Source: Gnetum montanum (Eukaryota > Streptophyta > Gnetopsida > Gnetales > Gnetaceae). Taken from it: 64,000 nt of DNA. Of the stretch, positions 1 to 12,206 are shown piece after piece. A model generated the notes under the pieces. It searched no databases. It was not told the DNA's origin and worked only from the letters and a program-made list of their open reading frames with translations. The stretch spans positions 425,352 to 489,351 of the forward strand of contig MNCI01024017.1 in assembly GCA_015680685.1 (NCBI GenBank), given 5' to 3'. The position numbers and the translations under genes were made by a program. Every line of letters begins with the position of its first letter. The first letter of the stretch is position 1.

Positions 1-2543
1 ACTTTTGCTAATCATTCATTCTCTCGGCCAAGTTCTTGGTAGTTGATTGTAGATCTGTGAATCATGCCTTGAGAACTTTGAGTTTAGCATTTGTTGTCTC
101 AAGCTTTTACTTAGTGTCTTTATGGTGCTTGAACTTGGCCTCGTATAGTAAGTACAAGCTAGCCACTTGCTTCTCAAGTTTTAACCATTACCATCTAGTA
201 GTTAGCATCACTATGTTTGCATAGTAGAGATTGGTCAATTTCATGTATTTTGTCATTTCTTCAATTTGCAACTCCTTCAAGAAAATCTTCACTCTATTAT
301 AAGCATCAATCCCATTAATGATGGACTACACACTTCTCTTTCCTACTAAAGTTGTTGGAGGGCTTCATTTATTTTTGGCTTAGAAATTTGAATGTGCTTC
401 TCATTCACTTCCTTCTACAAGCCAACCTAGTCTCTATAGTGATTTTTAACTCTTTCAAACTTTAGAGCCTCATTTTTCCAAACAATGATCTCAATGGAAA
501 ACTTCTAGCATAAGGCTCAAACTTCCTCCATAGACAAATTTCAATTCTTTGTGGCCAATTTCCTCAACTCAGTATTTAAACTAATGAGCTGCTCTTACTA
601 TTGATGAATGAATTCTTGCATTTGTTACTTCTGTGTATTAACATTATGAAAGTGATGATTTTTTGAGGTCAGTGATTCATTTTCTTGATGCATTTGAACC
701 AAGTCCTTCTGAACTAAGTAGTTTTTTGCTTCTACTATAGACTGGTTGAAGATGGTCATCACCATTTTCTCCTCAGCTTATTTTAGTCACTCTTGAAGCT
801 GTTAAAAAGCTTCATCTCTAGTTGTTGTTAGGTTGAGGAGTCGAGGATTAGCAAAATGGGCATGTAGTTCAAAAACTTCCATAGTCAAGTGTTGGTTCTA
901 TGTTTGGGCTATTTCAAGTTTCCCTTCCAAGATGATGCACATACCCTTTGCTTCTAGGAACTCTAACTGGGTTGCAATGATGTTATTTGAAAAATTGAAG
1001 ATATCCGAAATCAGCTGCTTGGTCCCTACTACTCGGTCTAGCAATTCTTCGTGCTAGGCTACACTCAATCTTTTCTGATCATGCCTATGGACATTTTCAC
1101 ATCTTGAAGTGCAAATATATCTAGAACAAATTCCACAAGTGCATTAAGCACTTTAGTGATTCGGTCAATGACTATTTCAATAACAGTCTCCTATTTTTGG
1201 TGTTGCATCACTAGTACAGTTGCTCCCTCTCCCTCCTCCAACTATACTGAAAAGGAGGTGGCATTCCCAAAGATTTGTAAGAATAAATGATGTTGAGATA
1301 TAGACACCATCACCTCTTGGGCATTGGAAGCCAACCTCATGAACAATTGCATTTATTGGGTAGAGAATATTAGGTCACCTCTTTCCATCTGGCTAATTGT
1401 TTGAACTACCTCATTAAGATGACTCATCGTAGATTGATATATAGATGAATATTTTCCACTCATACATACACACTGCTCTTGCTAATGCAAGAGCTATTCT
1501 TAGATTTTGCACAAGTGCTCAATGGGTACATGAACCTCTAATGTTTTTTCTTGAGTAGGTAGTGGAGGTCATGGTTGCTACTCCTATTTTTTAGTCACAA
1601 CAAGTGTCGTGTCTTTCATTATTTTAGACTATGAGGCCAAAGGTTCATGCCTAATTGTGTCATTTTCATAGCAGATGATCCCTACCCTTTTGCAAAGTTT
1701 TTAGATGAGGCATGGAAAAGGTAGAGTTTTCCTTCCATGTTCATTTTCTTTAAAGTGTTTCACAATCTCTAAATAGATCAATTATGGAAGGTTTGCTAGA
1801 AATCTCCGGCTTAGACTGGTGCATGATTATATGGAAAAGGTAGTCACCTGATTGGACCTCATCATTGGATTTAGGTGATAGGCTATGATTTTGAAGTATA
1901 TGCATGTTGTTGATGTGAATGCACCAAACTCCTTATGGTTGATCCCATAACAGCACTGGGTCCATTCCATTTCCACCTTAGGGTTAGCTTGTGTTAGCTT
2001 TGCTAGTTGTGTACCAATATCAAGCAACCCCAATGCCTATGTGATAGCTTTAGCTGAGTAGGAAACTTGAATATCCTTGATTTTCACTATGGGGATTGGC
2101 CTTCTATTATTCTAGAAGAGATACATTTCTTCCATGTAGCACTCCCCACTAGACGTGATGACTAGCCACATAGGAAAGGTTTGCAATTATCTTTTCACCT
2201 TTGCTAGAGCATGCTCTAAAAAAGGCCCAAAGTTCAATTCCTAGAGAACTAAGTGTTGGACCTTACGAGATCTGATGGTGTCTAGGAAGGCTTGTGTTAG
2301 AGTGACTTCAAGCCTTGGTATAGGTCTTGGTGCTTTCCCTCATTGCAATTATTCTATTGGCACTTCTTATTTAGGAATATATTGAGTAGATTCTACTTTA
2401 GGCTTCTCTCAAAGAGGTCCTATTGCATGGGTTGCCTCTAGTGGCTCCTGGGCTTGATCTTGTTGGCCCCTTCTAGTTTTGGATCATTTCTCCCTTAGTC
2501 AAGAGGGTTCTCCTTCCTATGGTCATTTTGGTCTTAGCACCAT
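1..2543 (-). pseudogene. ORF3 remnant of element A (extra ORF downstream of integrase)
   Basis: This is the third ORF of the element. The likely start is the ATG ending at 2543, matching the equivalent ATG in B (12206), C (35535) and E (27072): each lies a few bases after a GATTNNAA-like sequence, and the first residues are M-V/A-L-K/R. The N-terminal half contains a segment with YFKI-AYHL (about 1830-2030) that aligns with YFKIETYHL in C. The rest is long, Glu/Lys/Gln-rich and probably coiled coil. I cannot identify a biochemical function. The N-terminal part resembles the poorly defined 'putative plant transposon protein' class reported from extra ORFs of plant gypsy elements; that link is from memory. 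Numerous stops, mostly TAG, make it a pseudogene. The 3' end is off the window. Confidence 0.6.
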
Positions 2544-2827
2544 TTGTAATCACAACATGACCATGGGTTAGCAATTGTTGTGTAACATGAAATAATTGGG
2601 ATACATTATCTCCTTAAGATAGTTACACTTCGCTAAGTTGTGATTATGGCTAATTTAATCAATTTTAATCATTATTTTATTTATTTTTTAATGTTAATAA
2701 GTAATTTTGGAGGATGTTGGAATGGTTAACTCTCAAAATTTGATGGTTTCATATCATTGTATTCATTAACCCTTTGGGGGAGTTAGAAAAAGTTTCAAAA
2801 AAATTTCATTAGAAACCTTAAGACTTG

Positions 2828-2840
2828 TATCCCCCATGAT
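2828..2840 (-). other. Internal polypurine-tract-like motif, element A
   Basis: On the minus strand it reads ATCATGGGGGATA. The same motif stands at the equivalent position in C (35824-35838) and E (27488-27504) and resembles the terminal PPT of B and C. Function is inferred from similarity only. Confidence 0.4.
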
Positions 2841-2980
2841 GAAGAGCTTATCTTTGGTAGCTATAGGATTAAAGAATGGAGTGATTTGGACAAATAGTTG
2901 GGAAGTTATGGGCTCTAAAAAATGACAAGAACTCCCCTTTTGTTATGAATCAAATGTAAAAAAATTTGCAAAGTATGTAG

Positions 2981-3080
2981 CAATATATATAGAGTTTTTG
3001 ACATGCATTGACAGGGCCTAGTCAACAGGGCCCCATTGATGGGGTTGGTTGTGTTAACTAGGCCTTCTTGATGCTACTAT
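2981..3080 (-). promoter_or_regulatory. Internal promoter-like module upstream of ORF3, element A
   Basis: On the minus strand, repeated words around GGCC (AAGAAGGCCTAG, CAATGGGGCCCTG, CTAGGCCCTGTCAATG) are followed by a TATA box, CTCTATATATATTG (2981-2994). The same order, repeats then TATA, is found just inside the LTR start of the same family (for example 9028-9130). ORF3 begins about 440 bp downstream. This would allow ORF3 to be transcribed separately; transcription itself cannot be seen from sequence. Confidence 0.5.
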
Positions 3081-4573
3081 TAATCATTGTTGACTTTTGT
3101 TGACCCTAATTTTTGAGTGAAATTAGGATCAAATGGAAGGTCAAAAAGCCATGATCAAGATGAAAATAGCAAAAGAGGGTTTTATAGCTCATAAATTTAG
3201 AAAATTGAGAAAATTGTGTGGAGAATGAATTTAATGAAAGCTTAAGAAGCACTAAGCAGGATACATAATGGAATATGCAAAAGATAGGACTATAGCAAGG
3301 ACTTAACTATCCAAACCAAGAGATATGCAAGTGGGTCCTTCCCATAGTAGGCACATGTCCTTTTTTTTTACCATAAACTCAACTATGGAGTTCATGGGCC
3401 CCATAGCTGATTTAATGATCATAAAAAGGTAAGGACCAACCTAGAAGAATCTATCCAGGAATTCCAATACATCAAACTAAGACATCGAGCATAACATAGA
3501 AATTGGCATCAAGATGAGTTATGGTAGCATAGATGGATGACTAAGAAGGTGGGATGAAATCCCAAATTGAGGTCATAAGTCCCTTGTGGAGTTTGTATTT
3601 AAAATGACTTGAGAAGTTCCATCCTTAGTCCAGACCAAAACTAGCCTCTTTCAGTGACTTTGCATCACTACTCCAAGATTCATCCATCACTCAAAACATA
3701 AGAGTGCTCCCACAAACAACCATCATTCGAAAAAGAGAAGAAATGAAAAGTAGGAAGTGAGATAGGAACTTAGTTAGAGGGGACCTCCAAGCATGGGTAA
3801 CATGTCCTTCTAGTCCCATAACCAATGCTTGTAGCATCTTTATTTATCCAAGGGATGTGCTTTAAATTCCCATCATGCATTTTTTTATTCTTTTTTTCTT
3901 TTAATGGCAACCACACCATGCAAAGACCTTATTTGAATTCTTGTTATTAGAATATGGAATGGTAAGTAGTCAACAAAAATACTTAAGCACCCAAGCAAGT
4001 AGAAGAGTACAAAGAGTATTGAGTCCCATTGAAGTCACACCTTGTACAAACATTTGAATCCTTCCCAATTATAAAAACTATCAAGGTCACCAATTTATCA
4101 AAAGTTTCTCTAATGGAAGGAACCTCAAACTTCCAAAATAAGGAAAACCATAGAGTTTGTGAATTAGTGGATGTCATGGACTCATTTCCTATTCTATGAA
4201 AAATAAACCATGTCAAAGTTATCAAACATTAGACTTCAAAAATAGAAACCAAACATTGACAATCACAACATTAAATACAAACCATCATTGGTAAACAACA
4301 ACAATGGCACTGTGTCCTATGTTAATAAAGCACTTTTATTAGCAAAAATGATGAAAAGTGACATACATAAACACAATAAAGTAAAATATAGAAAATAGTA
4401 TAAAATGTTCAAGAAAGATAAAACATACTAACAATGTTGTAAAACAAAAAATTGAGAAAACCAATAGAACTAAAAACCAAAGGAAAAGGTAAAAATCAAC
4501 AAAGTATTAAAAAAATGTGTAAAATAAAAAGTGAAAAACTAAGGAGCCATATGGATGGTTAGAATGGATGGCC

Positions 4574-4590
4574 ATCTCCCCCATAACTAA
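4574..4590 (-). other. Central polypurine-tract-like motif at the end of pol, element A
   Basis: The minus strand reads TTAGTTATGGGGGAGAT directly after the last recognisable integrase codons. Equivalent tracts occur in B (14350-14366), C (37500-37516) and E (29410-29424). It resembles the terminal PPT of C (AGTCATGGGGGTA, next to the LTR). Confidence 0.45.
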
Positions 4591-4599
4591 CTTGGAAGG

Positions 4600-5720
4600 A
4601 GGAGATCCAAAAAATTGAACATGGTTGTCCATTTGATGAGGTGGTATTTGCACTAGATTGTCTTTGTTTTAGGAAAGGTTTCACTTGTTGGATGTTGACC
4701 AACTACTTTTTATTTGGGCTCTCACGCTTGTAGATTAACATGGCCCCAAGGGAAAGGTTTGATCAATTATATAAGGTCATTTCCAAAATGTTTGGAACTT
4801 TGTATTCTAGGGTACATGTGTGGGGTTCTGGTAGAGAAACCTATCTTTTGGTTAAAATTTCACTTTTTGTATTTTGAGGTCATGACATTGCTTGTTAAAT
4901 GCCTTATGCACCTCATTCAAATATAGGAATACTAATTGATTTTCATCTAGAACATTGAGGTTGATCAGCCTTTCTTTCTATGCTAGACTTAGGTCAAGAT
5001 TCAGATCACAAGTTGTTGAGAGTGTATAGAGCTCGGATTGAATTGGAAGTGTTAGAAGTTTTCCATATACTAGCTAGTAGGGGGAGTAGCCAATAGAAAG
5101 TTTTCATGTTGAGTGATAGTCCCAGAGGGCATTGTTGAATTTTGTGTTGCAATCTCTCTTATATTTGCTGATTATCCTTGTTATGATCTTTGTAATATCC
5201 TTGTTAGTTACCTTTGCTTGACCATTGTCTTGAGAGTGATAGGGTGTTGTCAATTTATGTTCAATCCCCAAGCATTGCATAAGTTTTTGAAAAGTGGCAC
5301 TTGTAAAGTGAGTTCCGTTGTTAGAAATTAGTGCACATGGCATCCCAAACCTATTTACAAGATGTTTTTGTACAAATCTAGCAACATTGAATGATGTATA
5401 ATTGGTGACAGTTGTTGCTTCTGCCCATTTTATGTAGTAGTTGACTACTATGATGATATATGCCTTTCCATTGGACATGGGTGTGATGAGACCCATAAAG
5501 TTAATGCCCCATATGTCAAAGGGCTCAACTAGTTGAATCTACTAATGAGGATCCTCCATTCACATGGTCATCCCACCATCTCATTGACAACATTCACAAG
5601 ATTGGACAAACTAGTGGACATCCCTAAAGATTTTAGTCTAATAGTATATTGCCATCATGATTTTTATGGCCATGCACCTCCTTGCATAATGGCCTTTGCA
5701 AGGGCATTTGTGAGCATCCT
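4600..5720 (-). pseudogene. Integrase remnant, element A
   Basis: Integrase joins element DNA to the host genome. The catalytic core is a clear 130-residue open stretch (5104-5496) with the Athila-type order: VVNYYIKWAEA, then NRFGMPCALISNNGTHF, then GQAKVTNKDI. The zinc-binding segment lies at about 5530-5720 and the C-terminal domain at about 4600-5100. All three catalytic acidic residues are replaced: Asp to Asn at VVNYY, Asp to Asn at SNNG, Glu to Lys at GQAK. Each change is a single G-to-A on the coding strand, so the enzyme is dead. No frameshift in the core. Confidence 0.85.
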
Positions 5721-5989
5721 AGAGAACGCATAGTTGATCTTCATCAAGGACACACCAATGAATTAGGTCATCGATGCATACCTTGTAAAGGTGTCTATTG
5801 ATTTTCATAAAGTAATTTTCTTGATGAAGAAACTTTTGTTTCTTTTTAAAGTCCAAACCTTGTGGTATCTCTTAAGTGAGAAGGTAAGTGAGGATGCCAT
5901 CATACAATTTCTTTTCTATGGGAAATTGGTCATTTATTGTCCCTATAAAGAGGAGTTCATCTAGAAATTGATCAAAGAGCAAACTCTCC

Positions 5990-7320
5990 TCCTATTTGTT
6001 ATCACATCTTAGTTAAGAGAGATGGTCAGCAATCACATTCTTAGTTCCTTTCTGATCTACCATTGTGAGATTGAATTCCTGGTAGATCATGGGCCACTAT
6101 ATGATATGGGGGCTCACTATTTGCTTATTCATTAGGAAGTGGATGGCACTATGGTCCATGTGCACAAATACCTTATAACCAAGTGCATAGTACCTAAACT
6201 TTTCAAGAACATACATCATTGCTATTAATTCTTTTTTAGTTGTGGTGTAATTCAATTGTGCACCCATAATGCTTTGGCTTGCACAATGGATGTAATATGG
6301 ATGTTTCTTATCATCCAACTACATAAGCACAGCTCCCAAGGCATAATTAGAGGCATCCATCATTATGTAAAATGGTCTAGACTAGTCTGGTGCCTATATA
6401 ATTAGAGTTTCTACGAGCTTTTCTTTCAATTATTTGAATGCATGTTCACATTCCTTGGTCTAGATGAATGGAACATCTTTCTTCATAAGTCCAACCAATG
6501 GCTTTGCAATCTTAGAGAAATTATCTATGAATTATTGGTAGTAGCTAGTATGTCCAAGGAATGATTGGATATCTTTAACTGTCTTTCATTAGCATGTTAT
6601 TCCATGGATGACCTTTATCTTCTCTAGGTATACCTCAAACCCTTCTTGTTAAATTTGGTGCCCTAGCACTATGCCCTCCTAGACCATTAGATGGCTTTTC
6701 TGCCAACTGAGCCTAAGGTTTATTTCAATACATCATTTTAGTACTTGCTCATGGTAGTTTAGGGCTTGCTCAAATATAGTCCCATATGTAGAAAAATCAT
6801 CCATAAAGACTTCTACCTCACTACCAATCTACTATTGGAAAATACTAATGACTAGGCATTGAAATGTTGAAGGGGCATTGCATAGACCAAATGGCATCTT
6901 ACAATATGCAAAAGTTCCCTAGGGACTCATGAATATTGTCTTGGCCTGATCTTTTGGCATAATTTGGATTTGGTTATAGCAACTATAACCATCCATGAAG
7001 CTATAATAGTAATGCCCAGATATGATGTCGAACACTTGATCTAAAAATGACAATGGGGAATGGTCTTTAAATGTTGCCATATTCTAAAGTCAATGTAGAA
7101 TTGTGGCTTACCACCTTTCTTTGGCACAATTATGAGTGGGCTAACCCACTTATTATTCATGATGAGATAGATGAACCTTACCTTGAAGAGTTGTTTTATT
7201 TCCTCCTTGATGATTTGCTTCAATTTGGGATTCAGCTACCTCTATGAGTACCTTCTTGACTTCATGGCTAGATCAATGTAAATGCAATGCTGACATATCC
7301 TTGGATTGATTCCAATCAGC
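5990..7320 (-). pseudogene. Reverse transcriptase and RNase H remnant, element A
   Basis: RT copies element RNA into DNA and RNase H removes the RNA strand. RT landmarks from right to left: VSPLIIVPKKGGKPQF (7041-7223), then EVEVFMDDF (about 6800) holding the YxDD-type catalytic pair as FMDD. RNase H is an open stretch at 6097-6318 with QLNYTTTKKEL and VFVHMDH; the second catalytic acidic residue, normally Glu in TTTEKEL, is Lys here (G to A). This is the only Athila copy in the window that keeps both a complete RT core and RNase H, though several stops break the frame. Confidence 0.85.
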
Positions 7321-8249
7321 TTAGGATATGACCAAGAAAAATTTTTTGGCCACTTATTAACGACTTGTAATAACTTTTCTTTTTTTCAAGAGTAAGTTTA
7401 TCATTGATTATGACTAACTTTCTATTGTTTAAAAATGCATACTCGATGCCAGCTAGTAGAGTTTTCAATACTAGGGGCTTCTACTTGAAGTTATCAAGGA
7501 TTTCCAACTCTCCCTAATAGGTATCATCGTCTTTATCATTAGAGAGTTGGTGATGAACTTGCTTAAGTTCATCCATGCCTTCAACATAAGCACATGTTAG
7601 GCTCTCAGTTGGTTCCATGCATAGTGTGCTCCTATCAAAGTTAGCTATCAACCCTTGGAATTCCTAGGTTAGATCTTTTCATGGGAAGATTACCAACTTT
7701 GATCCAATTGGAAACAACATGAGTTAGCATCGCAATGTAGATTTAAGGTAGTACTTGGTTTGAAGGGTACTCAAATGTATTTGATGTAGAGGATGAGGGT
7801 GTTGGAGATACAAGACGACCAATTGCATTAGGTTATGAGGGTTTGGGAGGACTATTAGGTAAGAAAAATGGTCATTTCCTGGAATGATTATCTGAACCAC
7901 TTAGCTAAAAAGCTAATTATAAATATACAACCCACATAGCATTTTGTTGTGGTTGTGGAGGAATTTTACTCTGCATGGAAGGAGCAAGAGGTAATTGGGT
8001 TGAGGGTAGAGGGATGTATGTAGAAAAATGCAGAGGCTGGTATGGATATGGATTCTCTCCCAAAGTAGATGATGAATGTGTTTGGTGGTACTTTGGAGGG
8101 TAATAGTGATGTTGAAATGAGGCGTGGCTTGTAGAACTTTATGGAGAAATAGGTTGTTGAACATAATACTTGTATGGATCTAGTTACCTGTAAGGGTACT
8201 GCTACCTTGGTAGTGGCATTTTACATGATTGTGGTTGGTGCCACTATTG
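7321..8249 (-). pseudogene. Gag C-terminal tail joined to pol with the protease segment deleted, element A
   Basis: The Pro/Gln/Tyr-rich tail of gag (7913-8249, many Tyr-Pro and Gln-Pro pairs) aligns with 17580-17960 in B. Compared with B, about 0.55 kb is missing at 7645-7690: sequence matching B up to about 16815 jumps directly to sequence matching B from about 17360. The lost piece is where B and E have the aspartic protease. The copy is therefore protease-minus. Confidence 0.65.
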
Positions 8250-8254
8250 GTATT
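8250..8254. repeat. Target-site duplication of element B, left copy (GTATT)
   Basis: GTATT precedes the LTR start TGATGAG and is repeated at 20894-20898 after the LTR end CTCATCA. The A sequence reads across: 'gttggtgccactattg' on the left continues as 'gctcatatggttgtg' on the right, as in the uninterrupted copy at 17930-17970. Confidence 0.9.
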
Positions 8255-9140
8255 TGATGAGTAGTGAGGTAACCCTATGCCTAACCAACCATTTTTTGTA
8301 CTGGTCGAATTTCATGGACTTTATCATTTTTGGTGCACTAGTCCTTTAGGAAGTGAATCTAGCCTTAAGGTCAATCATTTTATTGCCAATTACACTTGTG
8401 ACATTTTTTGGTATGATTAAATGTCATTGAGGCATCCAATTTATATCATTTTATTTTTTATAGTTTGGTGCTCAAAATGTAGATAAAAAGAATTTAATTA
8501 ACTAATCTAAATTAACTAATTAACTAGCATTTAACTAATCCTAACTTAAGCATCTAATCCCATTTTTCATACACATCCTAAACCCACATATCCACTACTA
8601 GGCTACCAAGCACTATGCTACTTGATGTACCAAGTAATAATGTTGTTTGGATTACCAAGCATATACATGTTATTCTCGAAGCAATTGTACTTATGTGTGT
8701 AATCTATCTTGCTTAATTGCCTCATTAACATAATAACTAGAAAATATTTAATAACTAATTAAAACATTTAATAAATAATGGAAAGTATTAAGTCCATAAA
8801 TGAAATAGCTAATCTATCCAAAGTGTTGCAAGGTTTATCAGAAAGCTTTTCTTGATTACCACACACACTGTCGTGCTTAGGTACAACAATGTTTGAATAA
8901 AGATCCATACACTCAATGATCCATGCTACAAGCACTCAGGGAAAAAAATTTAACTTTTAAATTGAAAAAATACAAGAGATTTACTACAACTAAATCTCTA
9001 ATTACCATAAATGCCACTACAAGCATGTATTTATAGCTGATTTTCAACACTACATCGACAAGGCCTTGTCAAAAAGACCCAATCAATGAGGCCATGTTGA
9101 CAAAGCCTCGTTGATGTAGCCAACTAAACGTGACTCATCA
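8255..9140 (-). repeat. 3' LTR of element B
   Basis: 886 bp, beginning TGATGAG and ending CTCATCA, so it shows short terminal inverted repeats and the TG...CA rule. It aligns with the LTRs at 19971-20893 and 22969-23863, including the TTAACTAA-rich stretch near 8485-8550. Confidence 0.93.
9028..9130 (-). promoter_or_regulatory. LTR promoter of element B: GGCCT repeats plus TATA box
   Basis: Reading the minus strand from the LTR start, repeated words (CATCAACGAGGC, GGCCTCATTGAT, AAGGCCTTGTCGATG) are followed by TATAAATA (9028-9035), about 105 bp into the LTR. U3 is therefore very short. Equivalent TATA boxes lie at 20761-20768 and 23749-23756. Confidence 0.6.
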
Positions 9141-9152
9141 TACCCCCACAAA
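9141..9152 (-). other. Terminal polypurine tract of element B
   Basis: The minus strand reads TTTGTGGGGGTA immediately before the LTR start TGATGAG, the position where plus-strand DNA synthesis is primed. Confidence 0.7.
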
Positions 9153-9399
9153 TAAATGAAAACTCATTTTTAAGTTCTTTTACAAAATTGAAAAGGTATG
9201 GAATTATTGATTGAATTTTCTTCAGAAAAAAAAAGCTAACTAACTAACTTGACAAAAAATGGAGTGCCCAAGTGTATGAATCAACACATTACAAAGAATG
9301 ATAGTGTTCAGGAGACAAAATTGAACATCATGACTCAACTCTTCAAAGTTGGATAGCTCATTCCTTGATGTTGTAAAGCTATTAGAGAAGATCAAATAG

Positions 9400-12206
9400 T
9401 CCCAAACGATGGTGGCTCTTGAGGCTCCAATGGACCTTTACCGAATTCACACACAGGAAACAGTTGAGGTGGATGTGGCTATTCTACTACTGCTACAACT
9501 TTATATGGAAGGTGAAAAGCATCCAACAGTGCTTGTATTTTCTTTTCCTTACTCATTGGATCATGCAATGCCCATGTAGCTTTCCCAATGTGGGTTGGAA
9601 TGCGCACATCCCAAGGACATGGAATTGCTAGAAATAACTCCTTTGCATTGATGAACTAGGCAGTGAAATGTTTGCATTCAATGTCAAATGCCTTGACTAT
9701 GTCTTTTAGCTCCTAGTAGTCATTCATCTATCTGACTAGGTTCTTAGCGATAGCTCATTGATCTTTGAATCATGCTCTGAGAACTTTGAGTTCAACATTA
9801 GTAGTCTCAAGCTTTTCTTGGTGTCCTTGTGGTGTTTGAACTCGACCTTGTATAGTGAATACAAGCTAGCCACTTCCTTCTCTAACTCTGACCATAGCCA
9901 TGTAGCAGTTAGCATTACCAAATTTGCATAATAAAGAATGGCCAACTCCATATACTCTATCATCTCATCAATTTGAAATCCTTTAAGGGGATCTTTGCTT
10001 TGTTGTAGGCATCGATCCCATCAATGATGGGTTGTCACACTTCTCTTCCTTGTTGCAGTTGCTAGAGGGTTTCATTCATCTTTGCCTTTGTCATCTAGAT
10101 GTGTTTCTCATTAATTTCTTTCTATAGGCCAACTTGGTCCCTGTAGGGATTTTTCACTTTCTCAAATTTGAGGGCTTCATTATTTTAGGTGGCAAATTCA
10201 ATGGAAAACTTCTAGTATAAGGCATGCACTTCCTCCATTGATAGATTGTAGTTATCTATAGCCAATCTCCTTAGTTTAGTGTTTATCCTAGAAAATTACT
10301 CCTACTATTGATGAATAAATTTTTGCATTTAATCCTTCTAAGCATCAACATTTCACAGAAAATAATTTTGTGTGGTCAAGGTTTCATTCTCTTGGCACAT
10401 CTAGATCAATTCCTTTTAGATTAAATATGTTTCAACTTTAGCTATAAACTAGTTAAAATGGCCATTACTGCCTCCTCCTTAGCCTTCTAAAATCATTCCT
10501 AAAGCTATTTGAGAGCTTCATCTCTTGTCGTTGCTAAACTAAGGATTGTAGAATTTACAAGTTAGGCACAAAGTTTGGAAACCTTCATGGCCAAGTGTTG
10601 ATTTTTCTCTTGAGCCATTTGTAGTTTCCCATCCAAAATGATGCATCTAACCCTTGCATTTAGCAACTCTAACTAGGTCATAGAGATGTTTTTTGAAAGA
10701 TCAAAGATGTCTAGAGTTAGTTGCCTAGTCTCCACCAATCGTTCTAGCAACTTTTCGTGCTCAGCTACATTTAACATTCCACTGACCATGCCTATGGATG
10801 TTTGCATGTCTTGAAGTGTAGATACATCTGGTATAGATACTGCAAGTGTATTCAATACTTTTGCTACATAGTCAACAACTACTTATATCACTGTTTCTTG
10901 TCCATGATGTTGCATAACCAAGATAGTTGCATCTCCATCTTCCTCCAACCACACCAAGAAAGTGGTGACATTCTTAGAGATTTCTGGAAATAGATGGTGT
11001 TGCAATAGTAACATGGTTACCTCGTGAGTGTTGGGATCCAACATTGCAAGAATCTATGTTCATTGGGAAAAGAAGATTGGACCACCCCTCTCCATTTGGC
11101 TAACTATTTGGGCCATTTCAATGAGGTGACTCATTATAGGCCAATACACAAATGGATCTATTTCACCCATTCCTGCTTATTGTTCTTGTTCACTCAAGAG
11201 TTGTTCTTGGATTTTGCATAGACATTCAATGGCTACATGAGCCTCCGATATTATTTCCTAAGTGGGTGGTGGTGGTGGTAGCTCCTCTTCATGATTTTTG
11301 ATCATGAGGCCAAAGGAGCATGCCTAAGAGTATCATTAGAATAGTGAACAATGCTTGCCATTTTGCAAAGTTTCCTAATGAAGCATGGAAAAGGTAGGGT
11401 CTTCCTTCCACATTCATTCTCCTTGAAGCACTTTTTAATCTTAAAATAGATTAGCTATGGGAGGTTGGCAAGAAACATTTTGCTTAGAGTGATGCATGCT
11501 TAGGTGGAGAAGGTGGTTACCTTGCTTGGCCTCACTATTGGATTGAGGTGATAGGCCACAATCTCAAAGTAAATTTTCTCCATTGATGTGAGAACACCAT
11601 ACTCCTTACAATCAACCTTGTAGCATCATTGAGTCCACTTCCTCTTGACCTTAGGATCACCTTTTGGGGACAATTTTGCCAGCTATGTTCTTGTATCAGG
11701 CAACCCAAGTGCTTATGTAATAGCTTCTATCTAAATTTCCTTTATTTTGATAATGGACCCTAGCCTTTGGCTACTTTAGAAGAGATATGTCTCTCTCAAA
11801 TACCATTTCCCACTAAATGTGATGACTGGACACATGGGAGAGGCTTGTAGTTGTGTCTTGACATCCTTAGAGCTTTTTCCAAAAATGGTTCAAAGCTGAT
11901 CTCTTGAAGAATAGATCATTGAATCTCTTGGGACTTGATGATATCAAGGTAGGCTTGAGTCAAAGTGACGTTAAGCCTTAGCATAGGTCTAGGCACTTCT
12001 CCTCATTGTGATTGTAATGTTGACACTTCTTCTTCTAGAATTTGTTGGATAAATTCCACTTCAAGATCCTCATGAAGAGGTCCAATTGCATGGGTTGCCT
12101 TTGGTACTTCTTGGCCTTGTTCTTATTGACCTCTTCCAACTCTAGGCTACTTCTCCTATGGTTTCAAGAGTTCTCCTTCTTGCAAGTGTTCCTATTTTAG
12201 TGCCAT
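9400..12206 (-). pseudogene. ORF3 remnant of element B
   Basis: Homologous over its length to 1-2543 in element A. The start is the ATG ending at 12206, followed by A-L-K. The second half has short open stretches with heptad-like Leu/Glu/Lys patterns, e.g. 9736-9963 (LEKEVASLYSLYKVEF) and 10673-10855 (EHEKLLERLVETRQ), consistent with coiled coil. No catalytic motif, signal peptide or membrane segment can be argued, so I would not call it env. It is broken by stops. The 3' limit is approximate. Confidence 0.6.

Larger units (their letters stand above)
2544..4573. other. Non-coding spacer between pol and ORF3 in element A
   Basis: About 2 kb with no supportable coding sequence. It aligns along its length with 12207-14349 in B and, more loosely, with 27073-29409 in E and 35536-37499 in C. 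It contains a promoter-like module (2981-3080), a G5 tract just before it in element order (2828-2840), and poly-A/T stretches. Confidence 0.7.
1..8254 (-). mobile_element. Athila-like Ty3/gypsy element A, 3' part (ORF3, pol, gag tail)
   Basis: This is the downstream part of a minus-strand LTR retrotransposon whose 5' part resumes at 20894 after the nested element B. In element order (right to left) it holds the C-terminal gag tail, a truncated protease zone, RT, RNase H, integrase, a non-coding spacer and ORF3. The 3' end and 3' LTR lie beyond the left edge: position 1 aligns with about 9690 in element B, so roughly 0.5 kb of interior plus one LTR of about 0.9 kb are missing. Colinearity with B runs the whole length. 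All coding parts are broken by stops and small indels. Confidence 0.88.

Noticed and set aside
36-224. Short plus-strand open frames in 1-46,000
   Set aside because: They lie antisense to colinear retrotransposon pseudogenes, are not conserved between A and B, and have no coding features.
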